From the NCBI GenBank assembly GCA_035625725.1, contig DASPPB010000064.1:16008-80007 (forward strand): a stretch of 64,000 nt of DNA, read 5' to 3'. Shown in pieces: positions 49,973 to 59,348 of this stretch. Numbering within the stretch: position 1 is the stretch's first letter; each line of letters opens with the position of its first letter. The position numbers and the translations under genes are program-made. The DNA comes from GJ-E10 sp035625725. Lineage in GTDB: Bacteria; Pseudomonadota; Gammaproteobacteria; Burkholderiales; Burkholderiaceae_F. The notes under the pieces were generated by a model. The model was not told the DNA's origin. It saw nothing but the letters and a program-made list of their open reading frames with translations, and did not search any database.

Positions 49973-50950
49973 TTACGCAAGCAGCACGATCTTGCCGATG
50001 TGCTCGCTGCGCTCCATCAATGCGTGCGCCTCGGCGGCTTGCGCAAACGAAAAACTACGAAACACTACGGGTTTGACCTTGCCCACCTCGAGCAGCGGCC
50101 AGACGTGCTGCTGCAGCCGGTGCGCGATTTGCGCCTTGAATGCGACGGGGCGCGAGCGCAATGTCGAGCCGGTGATCGTCAGGCGCTTGACCATGATCTC
50201 GCGCAAGTCAATCGTCGCCTTGGTGCCCGCCATTGTGTTGATGAACACCAGGCGGCCGTCTTCGGCCAGCGCCGCTGTCTCCCGCAAGAGATAGTCGCCG
50301 CCCACCATGTCGAGAATGACATCGACACCGCGTCCGGCGGTCTGCGCCTTGACGACCGCCACGAAATCCTCCGTGCGATAGTTGATCGCGCGCTGCGCAC
50401 CGAGGCGAACGCAGGCGGCGCATTTCTCCTCGGAGCCGGCCGTGGCAAAGACGCGGCTGCCCAATGCCGCCGCAATCTGGATCGCCGCCACGCCGATCCC
50501 GCTCGAACCGCCCTGCACGAGCAGGCTTTCCTCCGGACGCAGGCCGCCCCGGTCAAAGACGTTGCTCCAGACCGTGAAGAAAGTCTCCGGCAAAGACGCC
50601 GCTTCCACGTCGCTCAGGCCCGTCGGCACCGGCAGACATTGCGCTTCGGGAGCGACGCAATACTGCGCATATCCGCCCCCGCTCACCAGAGCGCACACGT
50701 GGTCACCCGGGGCAAATGCCTGCGCTCCCGCCCCGAGCGCGACGATCTTGCCAGCGACTTCGAGCCCCGGAATATCGCTTGCCCCGGGCGGAGGCGGATA
50801 CTTGCCCTGGCGCTGCATGACATCGGGCCGGTTCACACCCGCGGCGGCGACCTCAATGAGGACTTCGCCAGCTCCCGGCTGCGGGCGCGGGCGCTCGCCC
50901 AGCCGCAGGACCTCGGGACCCCCGGGCGTACTGATCTCGACAACTCGCAT
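49973..50950 (-). CDS. PIG3-type NAD(P)H quinone oxidoreductase
   Basis: This 325-residue zinc-free medium-chain reductase starts MRVVEISTPGGPEVLRLGE and has EVAAAGVNRPDVMQRQGKYP, PGLEVAGKIVALG, the cofactor motif GGSSGIGVAAIQIAAALGSR and a C-terminal RSFSFAQAAEAHALMERSEH. These mark the PIG3/TP53I3-like quinone oxidoreductases that use NADPH. It lies 37 bases downstream of PEP carboxylase on the same strand. Confidence 0.91.
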   Translation of the reverse strand: MRVVEISTPGGPEVLRLGERPRPQPGAGEVLIEVAAAGVNRPDVMQRQGKYPPPPGASDIPGLEVAGKIVALGAGAQAFAPGDHVCALVSGGGYAQYCVAPEAQCLPVPTGLSDVEAASLPETFFTVWSNVFDRGGLRPEESLLVQGGSSGIGVAAIQIAAALGSRVFATAGSEEKCAACVRLGAQRAINYRTEDFVAVVKAQTAGRGVDVILDMVGGDYLLRETAALAEDGRLVFINTMAGTKATIDLREIMVKRLTITGSTLRSRPVAFKAQIAHRLQQHVWPLLEVGKVKPVVFRSFSFAQAAEAHALMERSEHIGKIVLLA

Positions 50951-50987
50951 AAACGGCCTCCTCGCGCCGAAGGGCGCTGTGACGTCC

Positions 50988-53834
50988 TTAGCCGGTATTG
51001 CGCAGTCCCGCCGCCACGCCGTTGATCGATATGTGGATCGCGCGCCGGGCGCGCTCGTCCAGACCCTCGGCATCGGCTCGATAGCGCCGAATCAGTTCGA
51101 CCTGCAGGTGATTGAGCGGATCGATGTAGGGAAACCGGGCCCGGATGGAATTGGCCAGGGTCGGGTTGCGCTGCAAATTCGCGGTCTGCCCGAGAATCGA
51201 CAAGAGATGCCGCAGCGCCAGTGCGTGCTCGGCCTCGATGGCTCCGAAGACCGTCTGGCGCAATCGCGCGTTGCTGACGAGCCCGGCGTAACGCGAGGCC
51301 ACGCCCAAATCGGTCTTGGCGAGCACCATGTCCATATTTGAAAGCAGCGTGGCAAAAAAAGGCCACTCCCTTGCCATGCGGCGCAAAAGCGCCAAGCGCT
51401 GCGCGGCCTGCTTGGGGCGTTCGTTGAGCCAGGTATCAACCGCGCTCCCAAATCCGAACCAACCCGGCAGCAACAGGCGACATTGTCCCCAGGAAAATCC
51501 CCAGGGGATGGCCCTGAGGTCCTCGATACGCCGGCTCGCCTTGTCGCCGCGCGGCCGGCTTGCAGGCCGACTGCCAATATTGAGTTCGGCGATTTCGGCA
51601 ATGGGTGTTGCCGAAAAGAAATAGTCGGCAAAACCCGGCGTCTCGTAGACCAAACCGCGATAGGCGCGGTAGGCCAAGGCGCTCAAGGCCTCCATCGTCG
51701 AGTCGAACTGCCTCTTGAGCGCTGCGGCGGTCGGATTGTGTCGCAGCAGCGGCGCAAAGGAGGCTTCGAGCGTCGCGGCGACCAGCGTTTCGAGGTTGCG
51801 TCGCCCGGTTTGCGGACTGGAGAACTTGTTGGCGATGATTTCGCCTTGTTCGGTTACGCGGATCTGGCCATCGACGGTGCCGGGGGGCTGTGCGAGGATG
51901 GCGTCGTAGGTGGGGCCGCCCCCGCGTCCGATCGTACCGCCGCGACCGTGGAACAGGCGCAAAGGAATTTGTGCCTTGTCAAACAATGCGACGAGCGCAA
52001 CCTCGGCCTTATAGAGTTCCCAGTTCGAAGTGAGGAATCCGCCGTCCTTGTTGCTGTCCGAGTAGCCCAGCATGATCTCTTGGGCGGCGTTCGCTCCCAT
52101 GGGGTAAAAGCGCACGAGCTCGCGCAGCGCCAGCGCCGAGTGCATGATCTGCGGCGCGTTGCGCAAGTCGCCGATCGTCTCGAAAAGCGGGATCACATGC
52201 AGGTCGACTTCGGCCGGTGCCCCACGCTGCGAAAGCCGGGCGAGGCCGGCCTCTTTGAGCAGCACCACGACTTCGAGTAGGTCGCTGAGGGTCTCCGTAT
52301 GCGAAATGATGGTGTTGCGAACGGACGCTTTGCCGTAGCGCTCGCGCGCCCTGCGCGCCGCGGCAAAGACCTCGAGCTCCTTACGCGTCTCGTCGGAGTA
52401 GCGAGCGTACGGAGAGTGCAGCAGACGGGGGTGGCTCATCTCGGCCGTGAGCAACGCCACGCGCGCCTGCTCGTCGAGCGCGGCGTAGTCCTCGCAAACG
52501 TCGGCGCCACGCAGCAACTCGGCGATGGTGCGTTCGTGAACATCCGAGCTCTGGCGCAGATCGACTGACGCCAGGTGAAATCCGAATGCGTCCACCGCGC
52601 GTCGCACGCGTCCGAGACGCGGCTTGATGAGCGTCGCGCTCCGGTGTCCCGCCAGGGACTGCACGACGATATCGAGATCGTCGGCAAATTCCTGCGGCGA
52701 CAGGTAGGGCTCGGCGCGGCCGATCTCCCGCCGCAGCACCGTCGTGTGCCCCAAGGAGCGCGCGCTGGCCGCCAGTCGCGCGTACACGCCCACCAGCGCC
52801 CGGCGGTATGGCTCTCCCGCGCGATGCGGCGAGCGGTCGGGCGACTTCTCCGCGAGCTCGAGCAAGGAATCGCTGACGGACGCGAGCAAGGACGACACCG
52901 ACAATTCGCCTCCCAGCGCATGGATCTCTTCGAGGTAGAACTGAAAAGCGACCGCCGCCTGGCGGTCCAGCGCCTGCTCGAGCGTCAACGCGTCCACATT
53001 GGGATTGCCATCGCGATCCCCGCCGATCCACGAGCCCATCTGGAGAAAGGGGGGCAGGCGCTCGTTGAGATTGCGTCGCCGCCGCAGGCCGCTGCCGCCG
53101 GAGCGCGCCGTCTTCAGTTGCTCTTCGAGGTCCATGTACAGGTTCGGGATCTCGCGCAAGAACGTCAGCCGATAGTAAGACAGCACGTTCTCGATCTCGT
53201 CGGTAACGGTCAGCCGATTGTCGCGCAGCATCCGCGTCTGCCAGAGCGTCGTCACGCACGCCCGAATCAGTTCCGCGTTGTGCGTTCGCTCTTGCTCCGT
53301 GAGCGGCGTGCTGCGCTCGGCGAGCAGACGCTCGATTTCGCGTTCCGTGTCCAAAATGCTTTTGCGCTGCACTTCGGTAGGGTGCGCAGTGAGCACGGGA
53401 ACGACCAGCGCCCGCTCGAAGAATTGCGCGATGCGGTCGATCGAAACCCGTGCCGTCTGCAAGCGCGCAAGGGCAAAGGCGACGCTGCCGGGCTCGGCTG
53501 CGGCGCCGGCGAGCTCCTGCGCCCGGCGCATGCGGATCAGGTGCTGATCCTCCGCGATATTAGCCAGATGGGAAAAATAGCTAAACGCGCGCACCACCGA
53601 GTTGGTCTGCGTCGGGCTGAGGCGATTGAGCAGGCGGTACATCTTCGCGCCCGCATCCGGGTCCGTGCCACGACGAAACTGCACCGCCAGACGCCGCACC
53701 GTCTCGACCACGTCGAAAATCTTCCCTCCCGCCTGCTCGCGGATCACTTCCCCGAGTATGCGTCCCAAAAAGCGGATGTCTTCGCGCAGTGCGTCGTGTC
53801 GGCTGGGGGCGGCGGGCGTTGCGGTCTCACTCAT
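50988..53834 (-). CDS. ppc: Phosphoenolpyruvate carboxylase
   Basis: This 948-residue enzyme has the two PEPC catalytic blocks: VLTAHPTEVQRKSI (catalytic His) and GYSDSNKDGGF, then FHGRGGTIGRGGGP, and the C-terminal NTG end typical of the family. It fixes bicarbonate onto PEP to make oxaloacetate, replenishing the TCA cycle. Next to glycerate- and formate-yielding genes it can carry carbon from 2-phosphoglycerate onward. The ATG at 53834 removes a Cys-rich upstream extension. It lies 125 bases after fdsD on the same strand. Confidence 0.96.
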   Translation of the reverse strand: MSETATPAAPSRHDALREDIRFLGRILGEVIREQAGGKIFDVVETVRRLAVQFRRGTDPDAGAKMYRLLNRLSPTQTNSVVRAFSYFSHLANIAEDQHLIRMRRAQELAGAAAEPGSVAFALARLQTARVSIDRIAQFFERALVVPVLTAHPTEVQRKSILDTEREIERLLAERSTPLTEQERTHNAELIRACVTTLWQTRMLRDNRLTVTDEIENVLSYYRLTFLREIPNLYMDLEEQLKTARSGGSGLRRRRNLNERLPPFLQMGSWIGGDRDGNPNVDALTLEQALDRQAAVAFQFYLEEIHALGGELSVSSLLASVSDSLLELAEKSPDRSPHRAGEPYRRALVGVYARLAASARSLGHTTVLRREIGRAEPYLSPQEFADDLDIVVQSLAGHRSATLIKPRLGRVRRAVDAFGFHLASVDLRQSSDVHERTIAELLRGADVCEDYAALDEQARVALLTAEMSHPRLLHSPYARYSDETRKELEVFAAARRARERYGKASVRNTIISHTETLSDLLEVVVLLKEAGLARLSQRGAPAEVDLHVIPLFETIGDLRNAPQIMHSALALRELVRFYPMGANAAQEIMLGYSDSNKDGGFLTSNWELYKAEVALVALFDKAQIPLRLFHGRGGTIGRGGGPTYDAILAQPPGTVDGQIRVTEQGEIIANKFSSPQTGRRNLETLVAATLEASFAPLLRHNPTAAALKRQFDSTMEALSALAYRAYRGLVYETPGFADYFFSATPIAEIAELNIGSRPASRPRGDKASRRIEDLRAIPWGFSWGQCRLLLPGWFGFGSAVDTWLNERPKQAAQRLALLRRMAREWPFFATLLSNMDMVLAKTDLGVASRYAGLVSNARLRQTVFGAIEAEHALALRHLLSILGQTANLQRNPTLANSIRARFPYIDPLNHLQVELIRRYRADAEGLDERARRAIHISINGVAAGLRNTG

Positions 53835-53959
53835 CGGCGGCACGGCGAAAAAATTGCAAGCGCCGCAGGCAAACGCCCTCCCGCGCAGGCGCGCGGGCAA
53901 GGCGCACGGGCGCGCGGGCAGCTTTCTGCGGGCAGCCCGAAGAATATCAGCCGAACGCC

Positions 53960-54235
53960 TCAGCCGCTTGTGCTTTTACCTTGGGTCGAAGGTGCCGGCC
54001 GGCGCTGGGGTAGCGCCTCGGGGGTGGCCCCGAGGCGGCGCACCGCTTCGGCAACCTCCTCGCGCAGCCCTTCGCCGCCAGCGGCAACGTACCGGCCGAT
54101 CGCATCGCGCATGCGCGGCTCCCAGAACCGCCGCAGGTGATCGGCGATGGCCTTTACCGCGTCCTCGCGCTGCCCCTGGGAGGCGAAAAACGCCCCGATC
54201 TGGTTGGCCATCGTCACCAGGTGCTCGACGTTCAT
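53960..54235 (-). CDS. fdsD: Formate dehydrogenase delta subunit FdsD
   Basis: This 91-residue protein starts MNVEHLVTMANQIGAFFASQ and contains VKAIADHLRRFWEPRMRDAI, the hallmark of FdsD. FdsD is a small subunit or assembly factor needed for stable Mo-dependent NAD-linked formate dehydrogenase. Its ATG overlaps the fdsA stop (ATGA). In Cupriavidus-type operons fdsC lies between fdsA and fdsD; here it is absent. Confidence 0.93.
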   Translation of the reverse strand: MNVEHLVTMANQIGAFFASQGQREDAVKAIADHLRRFWEPRMRDAIGRYVAAGGEGLREEVAEAVRRLGATPEALPQRRPAPSTQGKSTSG

Positions 54236-57081
54236 GTGTGCACGGCCTTGCGGTTTTCGACCAGTCGCTCTTGCTGCTCGGAGAAGCGACGAAAGCGCTC
54301 CTGCCACTGCGAGGGTTGCGAGACCCGCATCACTTGCACGGCCGTGACCTTGTACTCCGGGCAGTTTGTGGCCCAGTCCGAGTTTTCCGTCGTAATCACG
54401 TTGGCACCCGAGCCGGGAAAGTGGAAGGTGGTGTACACGACGCCGGGCTGCATGCGCTGGCTCACGCACGCGCGCAGCACGGTCTCGCCAGCGCGGCTGC
54501 AAATACCGACCCAGTCACCGTCTTGGATGCCGCGGTCCTGCGCGTCGTGCGGATGGATCTCCAAGCGGTCCTCGTCGTGCCACGCGATATTGGCGGTGCG
54601 CCGGGTTTGGGCGCCGACGTTGTACTGCGACAAAATGCGCCCCGTGGTGAGTATCAGCGGATAGCGCTCGTTGACCTTCTCGTCGGTCGGTATGAATTCC
54701 GTGACCATAAAGCGGCCCTTGCCACGAACGAATTCCTCCACGTGCATTACCGGAGTGCCTTCGGGGGCGACGGCGTTACAGGGCCACTGGATGCTCCCCA
54801 GCCGCTCGATGGCGGCGAAACTCACGCCGGCAAACGTCGGGGTCAGACGTGCAATCTCGTCCATGATCTGCGCGGGACTCTCGTAGTGCATGGGGTAGCC
54901 CATCGCCTCCGACAGCGCAGCCGTAACTTCCCAATCGGCCATGCCTGCAAGCGGCGGCATGACCTTGCGCACCCTGGAGACGCGCCGCTCCGCGTTCGTG
55001 AAGGTGCCGTCCTTCTCCAAAAAGGAGGAGCCGGGCAAGAACACGTGCGCGAATTTGGCCGTCTCGTTTAAAAACAGGTCCTGCACCACAAGGCATTCGA
55101 GGGCCGTGAGCGCCGCCGTGACGTGCTGCGTATTGGGGTCGGACTGCGCCAGATCCTCTCCCTGGACGTACAGCGCCTTGAAGCTGCCGTCGAGCGCCGC
55201 GTCGAACATATTGGGAATGCGCAGCCCCGGCTCCGAGTCGAGCGCGACCCCCCAGTCCGATTCAAACAGCGACCGGGTCTTGGCCTCGGCAATGTGCCGG
55301 TAGCCCGGCAATTCGTGCGGGAACGATCCCATGTCGCACGAACCCTGCACGTTGTTCTGGCCCCGCAGCGGATTGACACCCACGCCCGCGCGACCGATGT
55401 TGCCCGTGGCCATGGCAAGGTTCGCGATTCCCATCACCATCGTCGAACCCTGGCTATGCTCCGTGACGCCCAGCCCATAGTAGATCGCGGCATTGCCGCC
55501 GGTGGCGTACAGTCGCGCCGCGGCGCGCAACGTCTCGGCGGGCACGCCCGTCATCGGTTCGGTCGCCTCGGGAGCGTTGCGGGGTTCCAAAATGAACTTT
55601 TTCCACGTTGCAAACGCCTGGGGTTCGCAGCGCTGCGCGATGAAACTCTCGCGCAGCAGTCCCTCCTGGGCGATCACGTGCGCAATCGAATTGATCACCG
55701 CCACGTTGGTACCGGGGCGCAGCTGCAGGTGGTAATCGGCGTGGACGTGAGGGCCGTCCACCATGTCGATCGCGCGCGGGTCGACAACGATGAGCTTCGC
55801 GCCTTCGCGCAGCCGACGTTTCATCGCCGAGGCAAACACCGGGTGGCCGTCAGTAGGGTTGGCGCCAATGATCATGATGACATCGGCGCTGCCGATGGAG
55901 TCGAAGTCCTGGGTGCCGGCGGATTCGCCCAGCGTCGCCTTCAGCCCGTAGCCCGTGGGCGAGTGGCACACGCGCGCGCAGGTGTCGACATTGTTATTCC
56001 CGAACGCGGCGCGCACGAGCTTTTGCATCAGATAGGTCTCCTCGTTCGTGCAGCGCGAGGAGGTGATGCCGCCGATTGCGTTGCGCCCGTATACGTCCTG
56101 GATGCGGCGAAACTCCGCGGCGGTATAGCCGATTGCCTGCTCCCACGAGACCTCGCGCCAGGGGTCCGTGATTTTCTTGCGGATCATTGGCGAGCGGATG
56201 CGATCCTTGTGCGTGGCATATCCCCACGCGAACCGCCCCTTGACACAGGAGTGGCCGTGATTGGCTCGACCGTCCTTGTGCGGCACCATGCGAATGACCT
56301 CGTTGCCCCTCATCTCGGCGCGAAACGAACAGCCGACTCCGCAATACGCGCAGGTCGTGATGTGGAAGTGCTCCGGCTGGCCGCGCTCGATGACCGAGTT
56401 TTCGATCAGCGCCGCCGTCGGGCAGGCCTGTACGCAGGCGCCGCAAGACACGCACTCCGATTCCATGAAGCGGCCGTCCTGTCCGGCCGACACCACCGAG
56501 GCAAAGCCGCGCGCATCGATCGTCAAGGCGTAGGTGCCCTGCACCTCCTCGCAGGCGCGCACGCAGCGCGAACAAACGATGCACTTCGACGGGTCGAAAC
56601 TGAAGTACGGGTTGGACACGTCCTTGCGTGCCGAAAGGTGATTGGCGCCATCGAAGCCGTAGCGCACCTCGCGCAGTCCCACCGCGCCGGCCATGTCCTG
56701 CAGTTCGCAGTCGCCGTTGGCGCTGCAGGTCAGGCAATCGAGCGGGTGATCCGAGATGTAGAGCTCCATGACGCCGCGGCGAATGCGCGCCAGCGCATCG
56801 CTTTGGGTACGAACCCGCATTCCGGCTTCTACCAACGTGGTGCACGAGGCCGGAAATCCCTTGCGGCCCTCGATCTCGACCAGACACAGGCGGCAGGAGC
56901 CGAATGGCTCCAGGCTGTCGGTGGCGCACAGCTTGGGCACGTTGCTGCCGGCTTCGATGCTGGCGCGCAGCACCGAAGTGCCCGCAGGCACTGTGACCGG
57001 GACGCCGTCGACTTCCACGGTGACGAGCGCCTCAGAGGCGCGCGCCGGGGTCCCGTAGTCGATCGATTCCGACGAAGGCAT
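54232..57081 (-). CDS. fdsA: NAD-dependent formate dehydrogenase, molybdenum alpha subunit FdsA
   Basis: This 949-residue subunit has an N-terminal [2Fe-2S] site (C52, C63, C66, C80), a His-Cys3 cluster (H112, C116, C119, C125), two [4Fe-4S] clusters (C167/170/173 and C220; C210/213/216 and C177) and a further [4Fe-4S] at C244/247/251/279. The molybdenum domain follows. The metal ligand is Cys372 with His373 beside it (RVCHSPTGYG), so no selenocysteine is needed. It oxidises formate to CO2 at the bis-molybdopterin centre. It lies 54 bases after fdsB and overlaps fdsD. Confidence 0.97.
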   Translation of the reverse strand: MPSSESIDYGTPARASEALVTVEVDGVPVTVPAGTSVLRASIEAGSNVPKLCATDSLEPFGSCRLCLVEIEGRKGFPASCTTLVEAGMRVRTQSDALARIRRGVMELYISDHPLDCLTCSANGDCELQDMAGAVGLREVRYGFDGANHLSARKDVSNPYFSFDPSKCIVCSRCVRACEEVQGTYALTIDARGFASVVSAGQDGRFMESECVSCGACVQACPTAALIENSVIERGQPEHFHITTCAYCGVGCSFRAEMRGNEVIRMVPHKDGRANHGHSCVKGRFAWGYATHKDRIRSPMIRKKITDPWREVSWEQAIGYTAAEFRRIQDVYGRNAIGGITSSRCTNEETYLMQKLVRAAFGNNNVDTCARVCHSPTGYGLKATLGESAGTQDFDSIGSADVIMIIGANPTDGHPVFASAMKRRLREGAKLIVVDPRAIDMVDGPHVHADYHLQLRPGTNVAVINSIAHVIAQEGLLRESFIAQRCEPQAFATWKKFILEPRNAPEATEPMTGVPAETLRAAARLYATGGNAAIYYGLGVTEHSQGSTMVMGIANLAMATGNIGRAGVGVNPLRGQNNVQGSCDMGSFPHELPGYRHIAEAKTRSLFESDWGVALDSEPGLRIPNMFDAALDGSFKALYVQGEDLAQSDPNTQHVTAALTALECLVVQDLFLNETAKFAHVFLPGSSFLEKDGTFTNAERRVSRVRKVMPPLAGMADWEVTAALSEAMGYPMHYESPAQIMDEIARLTPTFAGVSFAAIERLGSIQWPCNAVAPEGTPVMHVEEFVRGKGRFMVTEFIPTDEKVNERYPLILTTGRILSQYNVGAQTRRTANIAWHDEDRLEIHPHDAQDRGIQDGDWVGICSRAGETVLRACVSQRMQPGVVYTTFHFPGSGANVITTENSDWATNCPEYKVTAVQVMRVSQPSQWQERFRRFSEQQERLVENRKAVHT

Positions 57082-57135
57082 GATGCAAACTCCTTGTTCG
57101 TAGAACGGCAGCCGGCCGCTCGGAGGCCGCGTGCG

Positions 57136-58695
57136 CTAGGCGGACTTGGCCGCGGCGGCCGCCACCAGTCCGAAGTCCTCGGGAAAATGGTTCAGCACGC
57201 TCAGCACCGGCGCTGGCGCCATGCCGCCGAGCGCGCACAGCGACCCCGCCGTCATCGTTTCGCACAACTCGCGCAGCAGGCCCACGTGCGCCGCATTCTC
57301 CGGATGCGCCCGTATGCGGTCCATCACCTCGACGGCGCGCGTCGAGCCGATGCGGCAGGGCGTGCATTTGCCGCAAGATTCTAGTGCGCAAAATTCCATT
57401 GCAAAGCGCGCCATTTGAGCGAGGTCCGCCGCGTCGTCGAACGCTACGATACCTCCGTGGCCGATCATCGCGCCCAGCGCTGCAAATGCCTCGTAGTCGA
57501 GCGGAGTGTCGAACTGCGATTGCGGCACGTAGGCCCCCAGAGGACCGCCAACCTGGACGGCGCGGATGGGTCTTCCCGAGGCTGAGCCGCCCCCGAAGTC
57601 GTACAGGAGCTCGCGCAATGTGAGACCGAACGCCGTCTCGACCAGACCCCCGTGGCGGACGTTGCCCGCGAGCTGAAACGGCAGGGTACCGCGGGAGCGA
57701 CCCATGCCAAAATCCCGATAGGTCTGCGCGCCGTGCGCAAAAACCGTTGGCACGCTGGCCAGCGTGACCACGTTATTTACGAGCGTGGGCTTGCCAAACA
57801 GCCCCTCCACGGCGGGCAGCGGCGGACGAAAACGCACCATTCCGCGCTTGCCCTCCAGGCTCTCGAGCATCGAGGTTTCCTCGCCGCAGATATAGGCGCC
57901 GGCGCCGCGTCGCACCTCCAGATCAAAGCGCTGGCCCGAACCCATCACGTCAGCGCCCAGATAGCCGGCCGTGCGCGCCACCTCGATGGCGCGGACTATC
58001 GTCGCTTCCGCGTAGGGATATTCCGAGCGCACGTAAATGTAGCCTTGGGTGGCACCCACGCTCACCCCGGCTATGGCCATTCCCTCGACGAGCACGAAGG
58101 GGTCGCCCTCCATGATCATGCGGTCGGAGAATGTTCCCGAATCCCCCTCGTCCGCGTTGCAAACGACATACTTGGTCGCCGAGGGCTGATCGCGCACGGT
58201 CTTCCATTTGATACCCGTGGGGAAGGCCGCGCCGCCGCGGCCGCGCAGTCCCGAATCGATGAGTGTCTGCACGGCGGCCGCGGGTCCCATCGACAGGGCC
58301 TGGCGTAGCCCCACGTATCCACCGTGCTGCCGGTAATCGTCCAGACTCAGCGGATCGACCAGACCCATGCGTGCGAACGTCTGCCGCTGCTGGCGGGCCA
58401 AATAGGGAATTTGCTGCGTCAAGCCGTGGCCCAAACGATGGTGCGCGCCGCGCAAGAAGCCGCTCGCAAACAAATCGGCCACGTCCTGCTCGCGCACCGG
58501 ACCATATGCGACTCGGCCACCCGCGGTGTCAACCTCAACAAGGGGTTCGAGCCAAAACAGGCCGCGCGAGCCTGTCCGGACGACTTCGACGTCCTCGCCC
58601 AGGCGCGCCGCCTGCGCGGCAATTGCTTCGGCCACGGTTTGCGCGCCCACCGAAATGGCGCTCGAATCGCGCGCGACAAAAACGCGGGCGCTCAC
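57136..58695 (-). CDS. fdsB: NAD-dependent formate dehydrogenase, flavin beta subunit FdsB
   Basis: This 519-residue protein starts with a thioredoxin-like part (residues 1-95) and continues as a NuoF-like domain: GLRGRGGAAFPTGIKWKTVR (NAD/FMN), CNADEGDSGTFSDRM, GAGAYICGEETSMLESLEGK and a [4Fe-4S] site SCGKCTPCRIG. It passes electrons from FdsA to NAD+. The GTG at 58695 overlaps the fdsG stop (GTGA); longer frames upstream are not homologous. Confidence 0.96.
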   Translation of the reverse strand: MSARVFVARDSSAISVGAQTVAEAIAAQAARLGEDVEVVRTGSRGLFWLEPLVEVDTAGGRVAYGPVREQDVADLFASGFLRGAHHRLGHGLTQQIPYLARQQRQTFARMGLVDPLSLDDYRQHGGYVGLRQALSMGPAAAVQTLIDSGLRGRGGAAFPTGIKWKTVRDQPSATKYVVCNADEGDSGTFSDRMIMEGDPFVLVEGMAIAGVSVGATQGYIYVRSEYPYAEATIVRAIEVARTAGYLGADVMGSGQRFDLEVRRGAGAYICGEETSMLESLEGKRGMVRFRPPLPAVEGLFGKPTLVNNVVTLASVPTVFAHGAQTYRDFGMGRSRGTLPFQLAGNVRHGGLVETAFGLTLRELLYDFGGGSASGRPIRAVQVGGPLGAYVPQSQFDTPLDYEAFAALGAMIGHGGIVAFDDAADLAQMARFAMEFCALESCGKCTPCRIGSTRAVEVMDRIRAHPENAAHVGLLRELCETMTAGSLCALGGMAPAPVLSVLNHFPEDFGLVAAAAAKSA

Positions 58696-59156
58696 GTGGC
58701 CTCCCGGCAACGCTCGACGATGTCTTCCAGACGCTGCGCGTCGACGCGACCGAAGAGCTGCTTGTCGAGCAGCACCGCAGGCGAGCATGCACAGTTGCCC
58801 AGACAGTAGACCGGCTCCAGGGTGAGCGCACCATCGGGTGAGGTCGCGTGCAAATCAGCGCCCGTGATCTTGCGAGCGTGCTCCAGCAGCTGTCGCGAAC
58901 CCATCGACTGACAGGCCTCCGCCAGGCATAGGCGCAGGATGTGACGCCCCGGCGGCTTTTGGCGAAAGTGGTGATAAAAGCCCAGCACGCCGTGGACCTC
59001 GGCCACGGATAGGTGCATTGCCTTGGCGATGGGCCCCAGGCTTTGCGGCGGCACATAACCCAGGCGGTCCTGAATCTCGTGCAGCAGCGGAAGCAATCCG
59101 CCAGGTTGCTGGGCGTGCAACTCGATGGCCGCGGCAACGGCCGCCTCAGGTGTCAT
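58692..59156 (-). CDS. fdsG: NAD-dependent formate dehydrogenase gamma subunit FdsG
   Basis: This 154-residue NuoE-like subunit has LLPLLHEIQDRLGYVPPQSL, VAEVHGVLGFYHHFR, and a [2Fe-2S] site of four cysteines in CLAEACQ and CLGNCACSP. It works with FdsB in electron transfer to NAD+. The ATG at 59156 has a clear AAGGAG 9 bases upstream; a start at 59192 is less likely. It is the first gene of the fds operon, with a double operator upstream. Confidence 0.95.
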   Translation of the reverse strand: MTPEAAVAAAIELHAQQPGGLLPLLHEIQDRLGYVPPQSLGPIAKAMHLSVAEVHGVLGFYHHFRQKPPGRHILRLCLAEACQSMGSRQLLEHARKITGADLHATSPDGALTLEPVYCLGNCACSPAVLLDKQLFGRVDAQRLEDIVERCREAT

Positions 59157-59218
59157 ACGCGCCCACTCCTTGCGCTTGCGCCGCCGCGCCAACGGTCGCC
59201 ATCAGCCCGGGTTGCCAT

Positions 59219-59238
59219 ATATGCACTCGATTGCATAT
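59219..59238. promoter_or_regulatory. Candidate FdsR operator, site 1
   Basis: ATATGC, 8 bases, GCATAT forms a perfect inverted repeat in the AT-rich fdsG/fdsR intergenic region, 63 bases from the fdsG start. A second copy with the same spacing lies 78 bases away. Binding by the divergent FdsR-like regulator is inferred. Confidence 0.6.
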
Positions 59239-59296
59239 TTAGGGGGATTTTTGATCCACGCATCGCGGAAGGTAGCACTCTTCGAGCGCAATCAAA

Positions 59297-59316
59297 ATAT
59301 GCTTTTCGGTGCCTAT
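59297..59316. promoter_or_regulatory. Candidate FdsR operator, site 2
   Basis: ATATGC, 8 bases, GCCTAT repeats the layout of site 1 with one mismatch. It overlaps a TATACT -10-like box at 59314-59319 that could drive the regulator gene, so binding here could give autorepression. Confidence 0.45.
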
Positions 59317-59348
59317 ACTGACTCATGCGCAACAGCCCCGGCGCCGCT

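Noticed and set aside
55123..57384. A 753-codon open frame on the plus strand opposite fdsA and fdsB
   Set aside because: It is a shadow caused by GC-rich codon use of the real minus-strand genes; its protein resembles no family and is rich in Arg and His.
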